NCBI GenBank assembly: GCA_025355645.1
Contig: JANXZG010000095.1
Coordinates: 1 to 64,000, forward strand
Source: Gammaproteobacteria bacterium
GTDB lineage: Bacteria > Pseudomonadota > Gammaproteobacteria > Steroidobacterales > Steroidobacteraceae
DNA length: 64,000 nucleotides
Direction: 5' to 3'
The first letter of the stretch is position 1, and every line of letters begins with the position of its first letter. This document shows positions 24,582 through 34,047 of the stretch, piece by piece. Made by a program: the position numbers and the translations under genes. The notes under the pieces are model-generated. The model was given only the letters and a program-made list of their open reading frames with translations, ran no database searches and was not told the origin of the DNA.

Positions 24582-25547
24582 ATGAATCGCAAAAAAACGC
24601 CGATCGTTCTCTACACAATTTCGGTACTGGCGATTGTGGCGACCGTCGTGCTGTACTTTGCTCCCTACACCATCCCGGAGATCTCGGGCCTGTTCTCTTC
24701 GTACGACATCGTTGATTCGGCGAAGCCTGACCTGGCCGCAGGGCAGATGGCCGATAACTACTGGGCCGTGCAGCCTATCGATGCGAATACCACCGCCATC
24801 GGCGAGCCGCGCTATTACCAGCAGAACTATGCCTACCTGATAGCCGGCGAGCGCCGCGCGCTGCTGTTCGATGCAGGTTCCGGCACGCGCGACAACATCG
24901 CCGCTATTGTCGCGAGACTCACACAGCTGCCTGTCACAGTGATGCCATCGCACCTGCATTTCGATCACACGGGCGGCATTAAGCCATTCAAGTCGATTGC
25001 GATGATCGACCTGCCCGAGACCCGCGCCGACGTCACCGATGGAAAGTTCACAATTGGCCGCTACGAATTCCATGGCATGCGCGATGGACTAACGCCCCCC
25101 ACATTTACAGTCACCGAATGGCTGAGGCCGGGATCAACCGTTGACTTAGGAGGTCGCGTGCTGACGGTCCTGTCAGTCCCTGGGCATACACCGACCTCGG
25201 TCGCACTGTTCGATCCTGCATCGCATCAGCTCTTCTCCGGCGACTTTATATACCCGACGACCTTGTACGCCTTCCTGCCGGGTTCAAGCCTGTCTGCCTA
25301 TCGCGCTACCACGAAGCGGCTGCTGGCCATGTTGCCGACCGATACCCGGATCTGGACCGCCCACTGTTGCCGAAACAACGAGAAAATATCGGCGCCGTGG
25401 CTAACCATGAAGGATCTCAAGGATTTGGACCACGCGCTTGCAGCGATCGACTCCGGGGATTCGCATGGCGTTGGATTTTTTCCTCGACGTTTTCCTGTCA
25501 ACGATCAGATGACGATCCTCACGGGCTTTCCCTGGAACAATCGTTGA
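24582..25547 (+). CDS. Membrane-anchored metallo-beta-lactamase-fold hydrolase
   Basis: A 321-residue protein with an N-terminal membrane segment (IVLYTISVLAIVATVVLYF), then an MBL domain facing the periplasm. Metal ligands are visible in HLHFDHTGG, PGHTPTS, FSGDFIY and WTAHC. The substrate is unknown; the family includes lactonases, glyoxalases and sulfur dioxygenases. An in-frame TTG at 24576 could add two residues; ATG at 24582 is preferred. No strong ribosome site is visible. Confidence 0.82.
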   Translation: MNRKKTPIVLYTISVLAIVATVVLYFAPYTIPEISGLFSSYDIVDSAKPDLAAGQMADNYWAVQPIDANTTAIGEPRYYQQNYAYLIAGERRALLFDAGSGTRDNIAAIVARLTQLPVTVMPSHLHFDHTGGIKPFKSIAMIDLPETRADVTDGKFTIGRYEFHGMRDGLTPPTFTVTEWLRPGSTVDLGGRVLTVLSVPGHTPTSVALFDPASHQLFSGDFIYPTTLYAFLPGSSLSAYRATTKRLLAMLPTDTRIWTAHCCRNNEKISAPWLTMKDLKDLDHALAAIDSGDSHGVGFFPRRFPVNDQMTILTGFPWNNR

Positions 25548-25627
25548 CCAGGGTCTGCGGGCAAGCCTGTGCGGTCGCCGTCGAGTTCAAGGAACTGACT
25601 GAATCTTCAAATGACTAAGGGGATGCC

Positions 25628-26122
25628 GTGAAGCCAAACACCGTTCGGTTATTTGCCTTTTCATGGGTTATCGTCGGGTTCATCGCCACAGCAGTCACTG
25701 GCGATGCAAAGGACACTCCCCGGTTTGTCAGGATCGCGCCGGCAGATATTCAATGGCGGGACGTCCGCGATGGGCACGGCGTACAGCAGGCAGTAGTGTT
25801 CGGGGACCCGGAAAAATCCGGTATTTATGTGGTGCGGGTCAGGTTCCCGCCGCACATCATGGATGTACCTCATTGGCACCCGAAAGATCGCTATGTGACG
25901 GTACTGGAGGGTACCTGGTACACGGGCACCGGCGAGACCTTTGACTTCGCGAAGGCAGTTCCACTGAAAGCGGGCAGCGTCATGCTGCACCCCGGGCGGG
26001 CCGCTCACTGGGACGGGGCCGGGGGCAACGATGCCGTCGTTGTGCAGGTCATCGGCGAAGGTCCTGGCAGCAGCACACAGGTCGACCCCAGTAAGCCATT
26101 CTGGATGGAAGTACCGCGCTAG
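25628..26122 (+). CDS. Exported cupin-domain protein
   Basis: A 164-residue protein with GTG start and an AAGGGG site. It has a signal peptide of about 26 residues (FIATAVTGDA), then a single cupin barrel with VRVRFPPHIMDVPHWHPKDRY and LKAGSVMLHPGRAAHWDG, giving three or four histidines for a metal. Similar proteins are annotated only as periplasmic cupins. The partner or substrate is not apparent from neighbours. Confidence 0.8.
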   Translation: MKPNTVRLFAFSWVIVGFIATAVTGDAKDTPRFVRIAPADIQWRDVRDGHGVQQAVVFGDPEKSGIYVVRVRFPPHIMDVPHWHPKDRYVTVLEGTWYTGTGETFDFAKAVPLKAGSVMLHPGRAAHWDGAGGNDAVVVQVIGEGPGSSTQVDPSKPFWMEVPR

Positions 26123-26137
26123 CGACTTTTACGGGCC

Positions 26138-26153
26138 GCGCCGTTTGCGGCGC
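26138..26153. terminator. Hairpin between convergent cupin and proA genes
   Basis: GCGCCG-TTTG-CGGCGC forms a six-base stem in the 88-base gap between convergent genes. Without a T-run on either side it is only a weak terminator candidate. Confidence 0.35.
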
Positions 26154-26210
26154 CGAACCTGCGAGCAGCGCGAATACCCTTGACGCAGCATTCGCTAGGG
26201 TGGCTGGACC

Positions 26211-27494
26211 CTAGGTCGGCCGCACCTGTCCCGCGCCGCGCACCAGGTACTTGTAGCTCGTCAGCTGCTCGACGCCAACCGGCCCGCGCGCGTGGAACTT
26301 GTCGGTGCTGATGCCGATCTCTGCGCCCATGCCAAACTCGCCGCCGTCGGCGAACTGGGTCGACGCATTGTGCAGGACGATCGCACTGTCGACCTGCTGC
26401 AGGAAGCGCCCGGCAGTGGCTGCATTGGCACTGACGATCGCATCCGTGTGCTGCGAGCCGTACTTGGCGATGTGCGCGATCGCGCCCTCTACGCCCTCCA
26501 CTATGCGTACCGCGATGATCGCATCCAGGTATTCGGCGGACCAGTCAGCCTCAGTCGCGGGCAGAACGCGCGGATTCACTTTCTGCGTCGCCGCATCTCC
26601 ACGCACCTCGCATCCGGCCTCGAGCAACGCCTGGACCAGGGGCGCAAGTTGTCCTGCCGCCGCCTGGTCCACGAGCAGCGTCTCGGCGGCGCCGCAAATG
26701 CCGGTGCGGCGCATCTTCGCATTGATGACAATGTTCCTTGCCATCGCAGGATCCGCATCCTTGTCGACGTAGACATGACAGACGCCTTCGAGATGGCCGA
26801 TGACAGGTACCCTGGCTTCGCGCTGCACCCGTTCAATCAGGCTCCTGCCCCCGCGCGGCACCACACAGTCGATGCTGTCCGCCATCTCGGCAAGCAGGTA
26901 GCCGACCGCGTCGCGATCCGCCGTCGGCACCAGCTGGATGCAGGTCCCAGGCAGCCCAGCGGCAAGTAGTCCCTGCACAAGGCAGGCGTGGATCGCAGCA
27001 TTTGAGCGCGTGCTCTCGGACCCTCCGCGCAGGATCACCGCGTTGCTCGATTTGAGGCAGAGCGCCCCGGCATCGGCCGTCACGTTCGGGCGGCTCTCAT
27101 AGATGATGCCAATGACGCCGAGCGGCACCCGGACGCGCTGGATGGTCAGGCCATTGGGGCGCTGCCATTCGGCGAGGATCGATCCGATCGGATCACCGAG
27201 CGACGCGATGTCCTTCAATCCCGCCGCCATCGAGCCAACGCGCTTGTCATCCAGTTCAAGCCGGTCAAGCAAGGCCGCGGATGACTTGCGCTCGCGCGCT
27301 TCCTGCATATCCTGCCCATTCGCGGCGAGGATCCTGGTGCGGTTGGCGTTGATCGCCGCGGCGGCTGTTAGCAGCGCCTGGTTTTTCTGCGCGGTGGATG
27401 CGGTGCGCAACACAAGTTCCGCCGCGCGAGCCTGTGCGCCGATTGCAAGCATCAGTTCCGGCACCGATGGAGCGATTTTGGGTTCGCCATTCAT
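26211..27494 (-). CDS. proA: Glutamate-5-semialdehyde dehydrogenase (gamma-glutamyl phosphate reductase)
   Basis: Second step of proline synthesis: NADPH-dependent reduction of gamma-glutamyl phosphate. The 427-residue protein has the aldehyde-dehydrogenase-like fold with [22 protein letters not shown], the VPRGGRSLI loop, the catalytic Cys in [13 protein letters not shown], and the C-terminal [27 protein letters not shown] region (cited in parts). It starts directly at the end of proB. Confidence 0.96.
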   Translation of the reverse strand: MNGEPKIAPSVPELMLAIGAQARAAELVLRTASTAQKNQALLTAAAAINANRTRILAANGQDMQEARERKSSAALLDRLELDDKRVGSMAAGLKDIASLGDPIGSILAEWQRPNGLTIQRVRVPLGVIGIIYESRPNVTADAGALCLKSSNAVILRGGSESTRSNAAIHACLVQGLLAAGLPGTCIQLVPTADRDAVGYLLAEMADSIDCVVPRGGRSLIERVQREARVPVIGHLEGVCHVYVDKDADPAMARNIVINAKMRRTGICGAAETLLVDQAAAGQLAPLVQALLEAGCEVRGDAATQKVNPRVLPATEADWSAEYLDAIIAVRIVEGVEGAIAHIAKYGSQHTDAIVSANAATAGRFLQQVDSAIVLHNASTQFADGGEFGMGAEIGISTDKFHARGPVGVEQLTSYKYLVRGAGQVRPT

Positions 27495-28640
27495 CTAATT
27501 TGTCATCAGCACAAGATCATCCCGGTGCACCATTTCATCGCGGCCCCTAAACCCTAACAGCGCCTCTATTTCCCGGGACTTGCGTCCCATAATGCGCGCG
27601 GCATCTTTATCAGAGTACGCGCAAATGCCGCGCGCGACCTCTGTCCCGTCAGGCCCCAGGACACTGATGGTATCGCCGCGCCCGAATGAGCCGCTGGTGC
27701 CAGTGACGCCAGCGGGCAACAGGCTTTTTCGACCGCGCAGCGCCTTCACCGCGCCCTCGTCCACCCGTACGGCGCCCGCGGGCTTCAGGGACCCGGCGAT
27801 CCACTGCTTGCGCATCGCGACTGGGGTAGATGAGGGCACGAACCAGGTGCAGCGCGCCCCGTCCTCAATCCTCTTAAGCGGATGCTGGTAGGCACCCTTG
27901 GCGATACACAGGTGGCACCCGGCGCCCATAGCAATTTTCGCTGCGGCAATCTTGGTCTGCATGCCGCCCGAGCCCATGGCACTGCTGACCCCGCCCGCCA
28001 TCGCCTCGATTTGCGCCGTGATCTCGTGCACTTCGGCAATGAATGTTGCATCTGGCTGTTCGGCCGGATCGGCACTGTAGAGCCCGTCAATGTCGGATAG
28101 CAGCACGAGGCAATCGGCACCAATCATTTGCGCAACGCGGGCCGCGAGGCGGTCATTATCGCCGTAGCGGATTTCCGCCGTCGCGACCGTGTCGTTTTCG
28201 TTGATCACTGGCACCGAGCCCAGTGAGAGCAGCGTATTCAGCGTGCCGCGGGCATTCAGGTAGCGCCGCCGCACTTCGGTATCTTCAAACGTTAGCAGGA
28301 TCTGCGCGACCGTGAGCTCGTGATGATCCAGGAGTTCCTTGTAGGCATGAGCGAGCCGGATCTGTCCTACCGCGGCCGCCGCCTGGCTTTCTTCGAGCTT
28401 CAGCTTCCCTGCACCGAGGCCGAGATGCCGACGCCCTAAAGCAATGGATCCCGAGGACACCAGGATCACTTCCTGGCCACGTTTTCGCAGGCGCGCGACA
28501 TCGGCCGTGAAGGTCTCGAGCCAGGCGCGGTTCAGCCGCCCCTTTTCAGCATCGACCAGCAGGGTGGAACCGACCTTGACGACGACGCGTTTGGCATCGG
28601 TCAGTCGGCGAGCGGCGGTTTTGTGGGCGTTGGACGACAT
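27495..28640 (-). CDS. proB: Glutamate 5-kinase
   Basis: First step of proline synthesis and the usual target of proline feedback inhibition. The 381-residue protein has an amino-acid-kinase domain with [45 protein letters not shown] and LLSDIDGLY, followed by a PUA domain from about residue 280. I chose ATG at 28640; a much longer open frame continues to 29225, but that part is a Ser-rich shadow of the acidic tail of the divergent gene. Confidence 0.96.
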   Translation of the reverse strand: MSSNAHKTAARRLTDAKRVVVKVGSTLLVDAEKGRLNRAWLETFTADVARLRKRGQEVILVSSGSIALGRRHLGLGAGKLKLEESQAAAAVGQIRLAHAYKELLDHHELTVAQILLTFEDTEVRRRYLNARGTLNTLLSLGSVPVINENDTVATAEIRYGDNDRLAARVAQMIGADCLVLLSDIDGLYSADPAEQPDATFIAEVHEITAQIEAMAGGVSSAMGSGGMQTKIAAAKIAMGAGCHLCIAKGAYQHPLKRIEDGARCTWFVPSSTPVAMRKQWIAGSLKPAGAVRVDEGAVKALRGRKSLLPAGVTGTSGSFGRGDTISVLGPDGTEVARGICAYSDKDAARIMGRKSREIEALLGFRGRDEMVHRDDLVLMTN

Positions 28641-28749
28641 AAAGTATGCAATATTAGCGCCATCGTAATCGGTGAGGCGCACCCATTTACTTGTCTCGCC
28701 ACCCTCCCCTAGACTTCGCCATTGAAGAACATCGGATAACGCATAGAGG

Positions 28750-29079
28750 ATGAGCGCCGTGGGAAGAGAATACGAACCAACCGTTGGGCAGTGGTATGAG
28801 GATTTGGAAAACGAAGAGACGTTCCAGGTACTGAAGGTCGATGAAGACCAGGAAATCATCGAAATCCAGCACCTGGATGGCGATCTCGAAGAATTGGACG
28901 TCGACGGCTGGGCGGAGATGGACCTGGAACTGACCGCTGAGCCGGAAGGCTGGTCAGGTTCCAAGGCCGCGCGGGATGAAGAGGAGGAAGAGGAAGATTG
29001 GGAAGATGAAGAAGACGAGGACGACGATGATGATGACGAGGACGATGATGACAAGGACGAGGATCGCGAGGAATATTGA
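28750..29079 (+). CDS. DUF6763-like small acidic protein
   Basis: The first 70 residues contain [38 protein letters not shown] and [12 protein letters not shown], which I recognise as the small DUF6763-type proteins of gammaproteobacteria. The remaining 35 residues are nearly all Asp and Glu, encoded by a GA-rich low-complexity tract (28975-29075). A GTG at 28759 has a better-spaced AGAGGA site than the ATG at 28750 and may be the true start. Function unknown. It is divergent from proB. Confidence 0.8.
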   Translation: MSAVGREYEPTVGQWYEDLENEETFQVLKVDEDQEIIEIQHLDGDLEELDVDGWAEMDLELTAEPEGWSGSKAARDEEEEEEDWEDEEDEDDDDDDEDDDDKDEDREEY

Positions 29080-29314
29080 GTCCCTGAACGACGACAGGGT
29101 CCATCGCACAAGACTCGCCGCCTGTTCCCCGGCGCGAGCAAAGGGTCCTGCGAGCCCTGATCCTTTTGCGCGCGCCCGTGCTCACGGGGTGTCGGATCGG
29201 ACGCCCTGGCGAAATTCCTCGTCAATCATCTGGCCGTCCTGACGCGAGCCGCCGACAAAGGCCGCGCATTGATTGGCGCGCGAAATCCGCTTCGTCGCGA
29301 AATTATTTTTTCGT
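29080..29314. other. Intergenic stretch without a recognised gene
   Basis: This is the left part of a 315-base gap, which also includes the promoter at 29315-29343. No frame here looks like protein and no repeat stands out, apart from an AAATTATTTTTT patch just before the promoter. Confidence 0.5.
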
Positions 29315-29343
29315 TTGACAGGCGTCGTGGCCCGGCCGATAGT
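29315..29343 (+). promoter_or_regulatory. Sigma-70 promoter
   Basis: A perfect TTGACA is followed after 17 bases by GATAGT (four of six to TATAAT), about 50 bases before the ATG of the exported protein at 29395. An AT-rich block directly upstream could act as an UP element. Confidence 0.6.
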
Positions 29344-29394
29344 CCAAAACAACGGTCGGCGTGTAACACGGCCGAAAACAACTGAGGGATTGTT

Positions 29395-30562
29395 ATGTTA
29401 TCTCGCCTTTCTCTATTCGCGGGGCTGCTGATAGTCCTCGCACAGCAGGCCACGGCGACGAGCAATCCGCCGGCGGCGGACATCGTAACGTTTGCCGACT
29501 CGCAAACGCCCACGAACCACTTGCGCGAGCTCGGCTACAAGGTTCGGGGCGGCATCGACAGCGCCACCGTCCAGCAGGACACCGGGCAGGGCGGCGGCTT
29601 CCCGCACTTCTCTTCCTCGTTCTCGGTGGGGGGCAAGGTATATCCGTTCACGATGATTGGCAACCCGCCTGCCTCGGGCACGCCTGCCGCGATCAACTCA
29701 ATCATCATCCCGCTGCGCATGAACTTCGTGGGCTTCGGCACCAAGGGCCGTATCAGTCACACCTTTGATCCTTCACCCGCCGTCGCCAATATCATCGGTT
29801 CCCCTTTAGTATGTGCCCGCCGCATTTCCTAACGGCACCGGACAGTTCGGTGATCAGATGCAGCGCGCCGCGTTCTGGAACCAGATGGACAGCAATCACC
29901 GCTGGCACCTGCGGATGAATGATCCCGTGATGGCCCCGACCGTTGACATCGAAGTGACGCCGGAGACCGGCACATTGTCGCGGGACTCGGCCGGAAATGC
30001 CTTCGGCGACGTGAAGATCGATTTCATGGATGCTGAAATCAAGACGATCCTGCAGTTTCTGAACCTGGGCTTCGACACGCTGCCGATTTTCGTGACGGAC
30101 CAGGTGACGGCCGAGGCGCTCGGTTATCACACCGCGTATACCGTCAAGGATGACCAGGGAAACACGCGACTGCAGACGTTTGCCTACACCAGCTGGCTCG
30201 ATCCGGCGCTGGTTGACCCGTTGTTCGCCGATGTCAGTACGTTCAACCACGAACTCCTCGAATGGATGAACGACCCGTTCGGAAATAACCGGGCGCCCGA
30301 CTGGTTCTACCCGCCGCCGAGCGATCCTTCCACGGTCTGCTCAGGAAATCCGCTTTTGGAAGTGGGCGATCCGCAGGGCAACGGGCCGACGTTCGCTGAC
30401 TTCCCGACTTTTGTGTCGCAAGTCGGTGGCGTCAGCTACCACTTGCAGCAACTCGTGCTCTGGCAATGGTTCACGGACCAAGTGCCCTCGAGCGCGTATC
30501 ACGGCTGGTATACGTTCCCCGTTCCCACGTCGCTGACGGTTCCCGCCGTTTACTGCAATTGA
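29395..30562 (+). pseudogene. Exported protein with HE motif, interrupted by a frameshift
   Basis: Two overlapping frames join into one protein of about 388 residues. The first (29395-29832) has a signal peptide ending AQQATATS and a beta-rich part with NSIIIPLRMNF. The second continues from about 29813 with FPNGTGQFGDQMQRAAFW, IFVTDQV, and the metalloprotease-like FNHELLEWMNDP. A single-base insertion in 29810-29829, plausibly in the CCC at 29816-29818, explains the break; removing one C gives VCAAAFPNG. It could be a sequencing error, a recent mutation or, less likely, recoding. The HExxE-like motif suggests a zinc site, but the family is not known to me. Confidence 0.75.
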
Positions 30563-30572
30563 CCCGGGCTGC

Positions 30573-30596
30573 GGGGGTCACCCTCGGGTGACCCCC
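30573..30596 (+). terminator. Strong hairpin after the exported protein
   Basis: GGGGGTCACC-CTCG-GGTGACCCCC is a perfect ten-base stem with a four-base loop, 10 bases after the stop codon. No T-run follows. Confidence 0.6.
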
Positions 30597-30702
30597 CGAC
30601 CCCGCGCGCCGGTGTACCGCAGGGATGCCTATCCGCGTGCTAGCGAGCGTCGGCTTGCAATCTGCAGCCCCGTGCGTACTTTAGTCTTCCCTCAGCTGCA
30701 CC

Positions 30703-31243
30703 TCAGCGCACCTCAATTCGCGACTTGAGCTGCGCCAGGCCCTTGTCGAATTCGCCGCCGACCATTTTGTCAAAATTGAAGATGAGCCCCATGGCCTTGT
30801 GCACAAAGCCATAGGTTCCGGACATCTGCCACGAGACCTCGGTACCGTCGCCCTGGGGCTGCAACAAAAACACGATGTCGTTGTTGGCCTTCATCGGTTT
30901 ATCAAAATGAAGGCTCATCTCGACGCGGCGCGGCGCGTCCACGGCGATGATTTCCATGCGTCCCTTGTTTGACTGGGCGCGGCCGTCCCAGCTGTAACTG
31001 CCGCCCCCCCCCTGCACTCGTCGCGCCATAAGGAATAGAAGATCTAAGGTCCGCCGCAGCGAACGGATTCCATTCATTGAACTGCCGCAGATTATTGATG
31101 TGCGCAAAAATGACCTCCGCGGGCGCCTTGATAATCACTTTGCGCGTGATCCGAAACTGATCTGGGCGGGTTGCCGCATAAATCAGCACGATCGCGATGA
31201 CCGTGAGGAGCGCTAGGCCTGCGATTTTTAAGAACGTGATCAT
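30703..31243 (-). pseudogene. SRPBCC/polyketide-cyclase-like membrane-anchored protein, frameshifted in a G9 run
   Basis: The gene starts at ATG 31243 with a GGAG site: MITFLKIAGLALLTVIAIVL (membrane anchor), then RKVIIKAPAEVIFAHINNL and FNEWNPFAA, the START/SRPBCC opening. The frame is lost at a run of nine G on the coding strand (31004-31012) and resumes in another frame as GGGGSYSWDGRAQ, ending with FDKGLAQLKSRIEVR at 30703. With eight G the two halves form one normal protein of about 180 residues. Slippage in the run, sequencing error and phase variation are all possible. Confidence 0.8.
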
Positions 31244-31290
31244 GGACTTCTCCGTTTGGTGGGTTCGTATTCTTACGACGAGTGAGTTAC

Positions 31291-31302
31291 GTCGATATCG
31301 AC
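31291..31302. promoter_or_regulatory. Perfect 12-bp palindrome in a divergent promoter region
   Basis: GTCGATATCGAC lies in the 224-base gap between the SRPBCC gene (leftward) and the ECF operon (rightward), 48 bases upstream of the former. It might be an operator. No sigma-factor target could be assigned with confidence in this gap. Confidence 0.3.
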
Positions 31303-31467
31303 CTGCGGCGGAAGAGCGGCACTCGGCGGCCAAATACCGGTCAGAAAAATGTCGCGCGTTCGTCGATTTTCGGGTGCCTGCTTCGTCGTAGGAGTGTAAG
31401 AGCCGGAAATTCGCTACGTTGCCGGGCATGCGATTTCGCAACCTATTGATTTAATGGAGGATGCCAC

Positions 31468-31893
31468 ATGAAAGTCATGATTTTTGTCAAGGCCACCAAG
31501 GATAGTGAGGCAGGCGTGATGCCAACGACTGAGCTGCTGAACGCGATGGGCGAGTTCAATACCCAGCTGGTGAACGCCGGGATCATGCTGGCCGGAGAGG
31601 GTCTGAAGCCAAGCAGTCAGGGTAAGCGCGTTCGCTTCTCGGGCAAGTCACGCACCGTGACCGATGGCCCGTTCGCGGAGACCAAGGAGCTGGTTGCGGG
31701 TTTTTGGCTATGGCAGGTCCGCTCGATCGAAGAAGCGCTCGAGTGGGTCAAGCGCTGCCCGAATCCCATGCTGACCGACTCGGAGATCGAGATCCGTCCG
31801 GTCTTCGGGCTCGAAGATTTTGGGGACGCGATTAGCCCTGAGTTTCGGGCCGGGGACGAGGAGCGACGACGCCGCACGGACCAGAACGCCTGA
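31468..31893 (+). CDS. DGPF/YCII-domain protein
   Basis: A 141-residue protein with a ferredoxin-like YCII fold: MKVMIFVKATKDSEAG, a helix, then the naming motif TVTDGPFAETKELVAGFW and EALEWVKRCP. A good GGAGG site precedes the ATG. DGPF proteins accompany ECF42-type sigma factors, as here. Their biochemical role is unsettled. The charged tail (EFRAGDEERRRRTDQNA) is longer than usual. Confidence 0.9.
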   Translation: MKVMIFVKATKDSEAGVMPTTELLNAMGEFNTQLVNAGIMLAGEGLKPSSQGKRVRFSGKSRTVTDGPFAETKELVAGFWLWQVRSIEEALEWVKRCPNPMLTDSEIEIRPVFGLEDFGDAISPEFRAGDEERRRRTDQNA

Positions 31894-31925
31894 TACCTGA
31901 TCATCAACCCGAAGGAGACCCTGTC

Positions 31926-32357
31926 ATGCCAATCCCGATTCCCTATCTGTCTTTTGATGGCAAGTGCGCCGAGGCCATGCGCTTTTACGAGCAAGCGCTC
32001 GGCGGCAAACTCGAGTTGCTGTTGAAGAATTCCGATTCGCCGATGGCGGCCCAGTCGCCCAAGGAGCATGCGGATCGAATCATGCACGCCCGCCTGGCGC
32101 TGCCGGGTGGCGGCATGCTGTTCGGCGGCGATTGCCCGCCGCAAATGAAGTACCCCGGCATACATGGCGTTGGGCTTACGCTGAACTTCGATACGGTCGA
32201 GCAAGCCACGGTGGCCTTCAAAGCGCTAAGCCAGGGCGGCACGATCTCGATGGACCTGCAGCCGATGTTCTGGGCCAAGATTTGGGGCATGCTGACGGAC
32301 AAATTCGGTACGCCGTGGATCGTCAATGGCGAACTGCAGGCTGTCTACGCGAAGTAG
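31926..32357 (+). CDS. VOC-superfamily PhnB-like protein
   Basis: A 143-residue glyoxalase/bleomycin-resistance fold protein of the PhnB/YjdN type: IPYLSFDGKCAEAMRFYEQA, then IMHARLALPGGGMLFGGD, and WGMLTDKFGTPWIVN near the end. Metal ligands typical of glyoxalase I are not evident. It sits between two DGPF genes in the ECF operon. Confidence 0.88.
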   Translation: MPIPIPYLSFDGKCAEAMRFYEQALGGKLELLLKNSDSPMAAQSPKEHADRIMHARLALPGGGMLFGGDCPPQMKYPGIHGVGLTLNFDTVEQATVAFKALSQGGTISMDLQPMFWAKIWGMLTDKFGTPWIVNGELQAVYAK

Positions 32358-32385
32358 CAGCGCAAAGATTAAGAGGACCAGGCCG

Positions 32386-32739
32386 ATGTCATACATGCTT
32401 CTAGTGGTTGAGAACCCGGGCGACCGCGAGGCACGAACCGATAGCGAGGGTCGCGCGCTCTACGATCGCATGCTGCGATTCAGTGAGGACCTGAAGCAAC
32501 GTGGGCTCCTGACTATGACGCAGTCCCTGAAGACCGATACGGCCGGGGTACGTGTAACCCACCGGACGCAGAAGTCCGTGGTACGCGATGGGCCATTCGC
32601 GGAAGCCCGGGAAATGATCGGTGGCATTTTCCTGCTGACCTGCGAGTCGCGCGAGCAGACGATCCAGATTGCGCGCGAGTGCCCAGCCGCCGAGTGGGCG
32701 ACCATCGAGGTGCGCGAAACTGGGCCCTGCTTCGGCTGA
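32386..32739 (+). CDS. Second DGPF/YCII-domain protein
   Basis: A 117-residue paralogue of the protein at 31468: SYMLLVVENPGDREAR, then SVVRDGPFAEAREMIGGIF and ECPAAEWATIEVRE. ATG 32386 follows an AGAGGA stretch; the upstream extension lies inside the preceding gene. It directly precedes the sigma factor gene. Confidence 0.9.
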   Translation: MSYMLLVVENPGDREARTDSEGRALYDRMLRFSEDLKQRGLLTMTQSLKTDTAGVRVTHRTQKSVVRDGPFAEAREMIGGIFLLTCESREQTIQIARECPAAEWATIEVRETGPCFG

Positions 32740-32764
32740 TCGAGCCTTCCGTTGAGGAGATGCT

Positions 32765-34045
32765 GTGAGCCGCGACGACATCGAGCGAACGATCGAAGCC
32801 GTGTGGCGCATCGAATCCGCAGCGATCATCGCAAAACTCGCGCGGATGCTGCGTAACGTGGGCCTCGCCGAGGAGATCGCACAGGATGCCTGGGTTGCGG
32901 CGCTGGAGAAGTGGACCGAGAGCGGCATTCCGGGAAACCCCGGCGCCTGGCTCATGGCAACGGCCAAAAACAAGGCGATTGATCAGTTGCGGCACCGCAA
33001 GCTGCTGCAGCGAAAGAGTGCCGTCATGTCGCACGACCCTGATTTGATCGGCACCCACGACCTCACGGGCCTGGCAAGCGCTGAGGCCGACGATGTAGAT
33101 GACGACCTGCTGCGCCTGATTTTCGTCGCCTGTCACCCGGTGCTCTCAATGGAGGGACGCGTCGCGCTGACTTTAAGGCTATTGGGCGGTTTGACTCCCG
33201 CAGAGATCGCGCGGGCATTCCTGACCACGGAAGCCGCGATCCAGCAGCGCATCGTCAGGGCCAAACGCACGCTTGGGGAAGCGCATGTGCCTTTTGAAAT
33301 CCCGGGGCCCGCGGAACGTGCCGAGCGCCTGGTCTCGGTCCTGGAAGTCATCTACCTGATTTTCAATGAAGGCTACGCGGCCACGGCGGGGGAGGAGTGG
33401 ATGCGCCCTGCCCTTTGCGAAGAAGCCATGCGCGTCGGGCGCATATTGGCAGAACTCGCGCCCGCAGAGCAGGAAGTCCATGGGCTCGTTGCGCTGATGG
33501 AACTGCAGGCCTCGCGCACGCCGGCACGCACCAGTGCATCGGGTGAGCCTATTCTATTGCTGAAGCAAGACCGCAGCCGCTGGGACCAGCTGCTGATCGG
33601 CCGCGGCCTCGCCGCACTGAAGCGCGCGCAGTCTATTGACGGCGCGCTCGGTCCCTATGCCCTGCAGGCGGCGATTGCCGCCTGTCATGCGCTTGCCCGC
33701 ATGGCAGGGGATACCGACTGGGCGCGCATCGTGGCCTTATACGATGCGCTGCATGAGCTGCAACCCTCGCCCGTTGTGAGCCTGAACAGGGCTGTTGCGG
33801 TATCGATGGCCTATGAAGCCGCCGCTGCGCTGGAGATCGTCGATGCGCTGCGCAATGAATCACGCCTGCGCGAGTATCACCTGCTGCCGAGCGTCAGGGG
33901 CGACCTGCTCGAGCGGCTGGGGCGCCTTGAGGAGGCGCGAGCGGAGTTCTCGCATGCCGCCTCGCTTGCGCGCAATGTGCGCGAGCGCAAGCTGTTACTC
34001 GAGCGTATGGCGGCGTGCGAGGTGGACGCGGCTCGAATCAACTAA
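32765..34045 (+). CDS. ECF42-type sigma factor with C-terminal TPR-like domain
   Basis: A 426-residue sigma factor (GTG start with a GAGGAG site). Region 2 has AEEIAQDAWVAALEKW and GAWLMATAKNKAIDQLR; region 4 has LTLRLLGGLTPAEIARAFL and IQQRIVRAKRTL. The 230-residue C-terminal part contains VIYLIFNEGYAAT and helical repeats such as DALHELQPSPVVSLNRAVAV. This extension and the DGPF neighbours define the ECF42 group, which lacks a classical anti-sigma factor and is thought to be controlled through its own tail. No anti-sigma gene is seen. Confidence 0.9.
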   Translation: MSRDDIERTIEAVWRIESAAIIAKLARMLRNVGLAEEIAQDAWVAALEKWTESGIPGNPGAWLMATAKNKAIDQLRHRKLLQRKSAVMSHDPDLIGTHDLTGLASAEADDVDDDLLRLIFVACHPVLSMEGRVALTLRLLGGLTPAEIARAFLTTEAAIQQRIVRAKRTLGEAHVPFEIPGPAERAERLVSVLEVIYLIFNEGYAATAGEEWMRPALCEEAMRVGRILAELAPAEQEVHGLVALMELQASRTPARTSASGEPILLLKQDRSRWDQLLIGRGLAALKRAQSIDGALGPYALQAAIAACHALARMAGDTDWARIVALYDALHELQPSPVVSLNRAVAVSMAYEAAAALEIVDALRNESRLREYHLLPSVRGDLLERLGRLEEARAEFSHAASLARNVRERKLLLERMAACEVDAARIN

Positions 34046-34047
34046 CC

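Noticed and set aside
29805..29832. Programmed +1 frameshifting in the exported protein gene
   Set aside because: No recognisable slippery codon with a stop or stimulator is present at the shift; mutation or sequence error in the CCC run is simpler.
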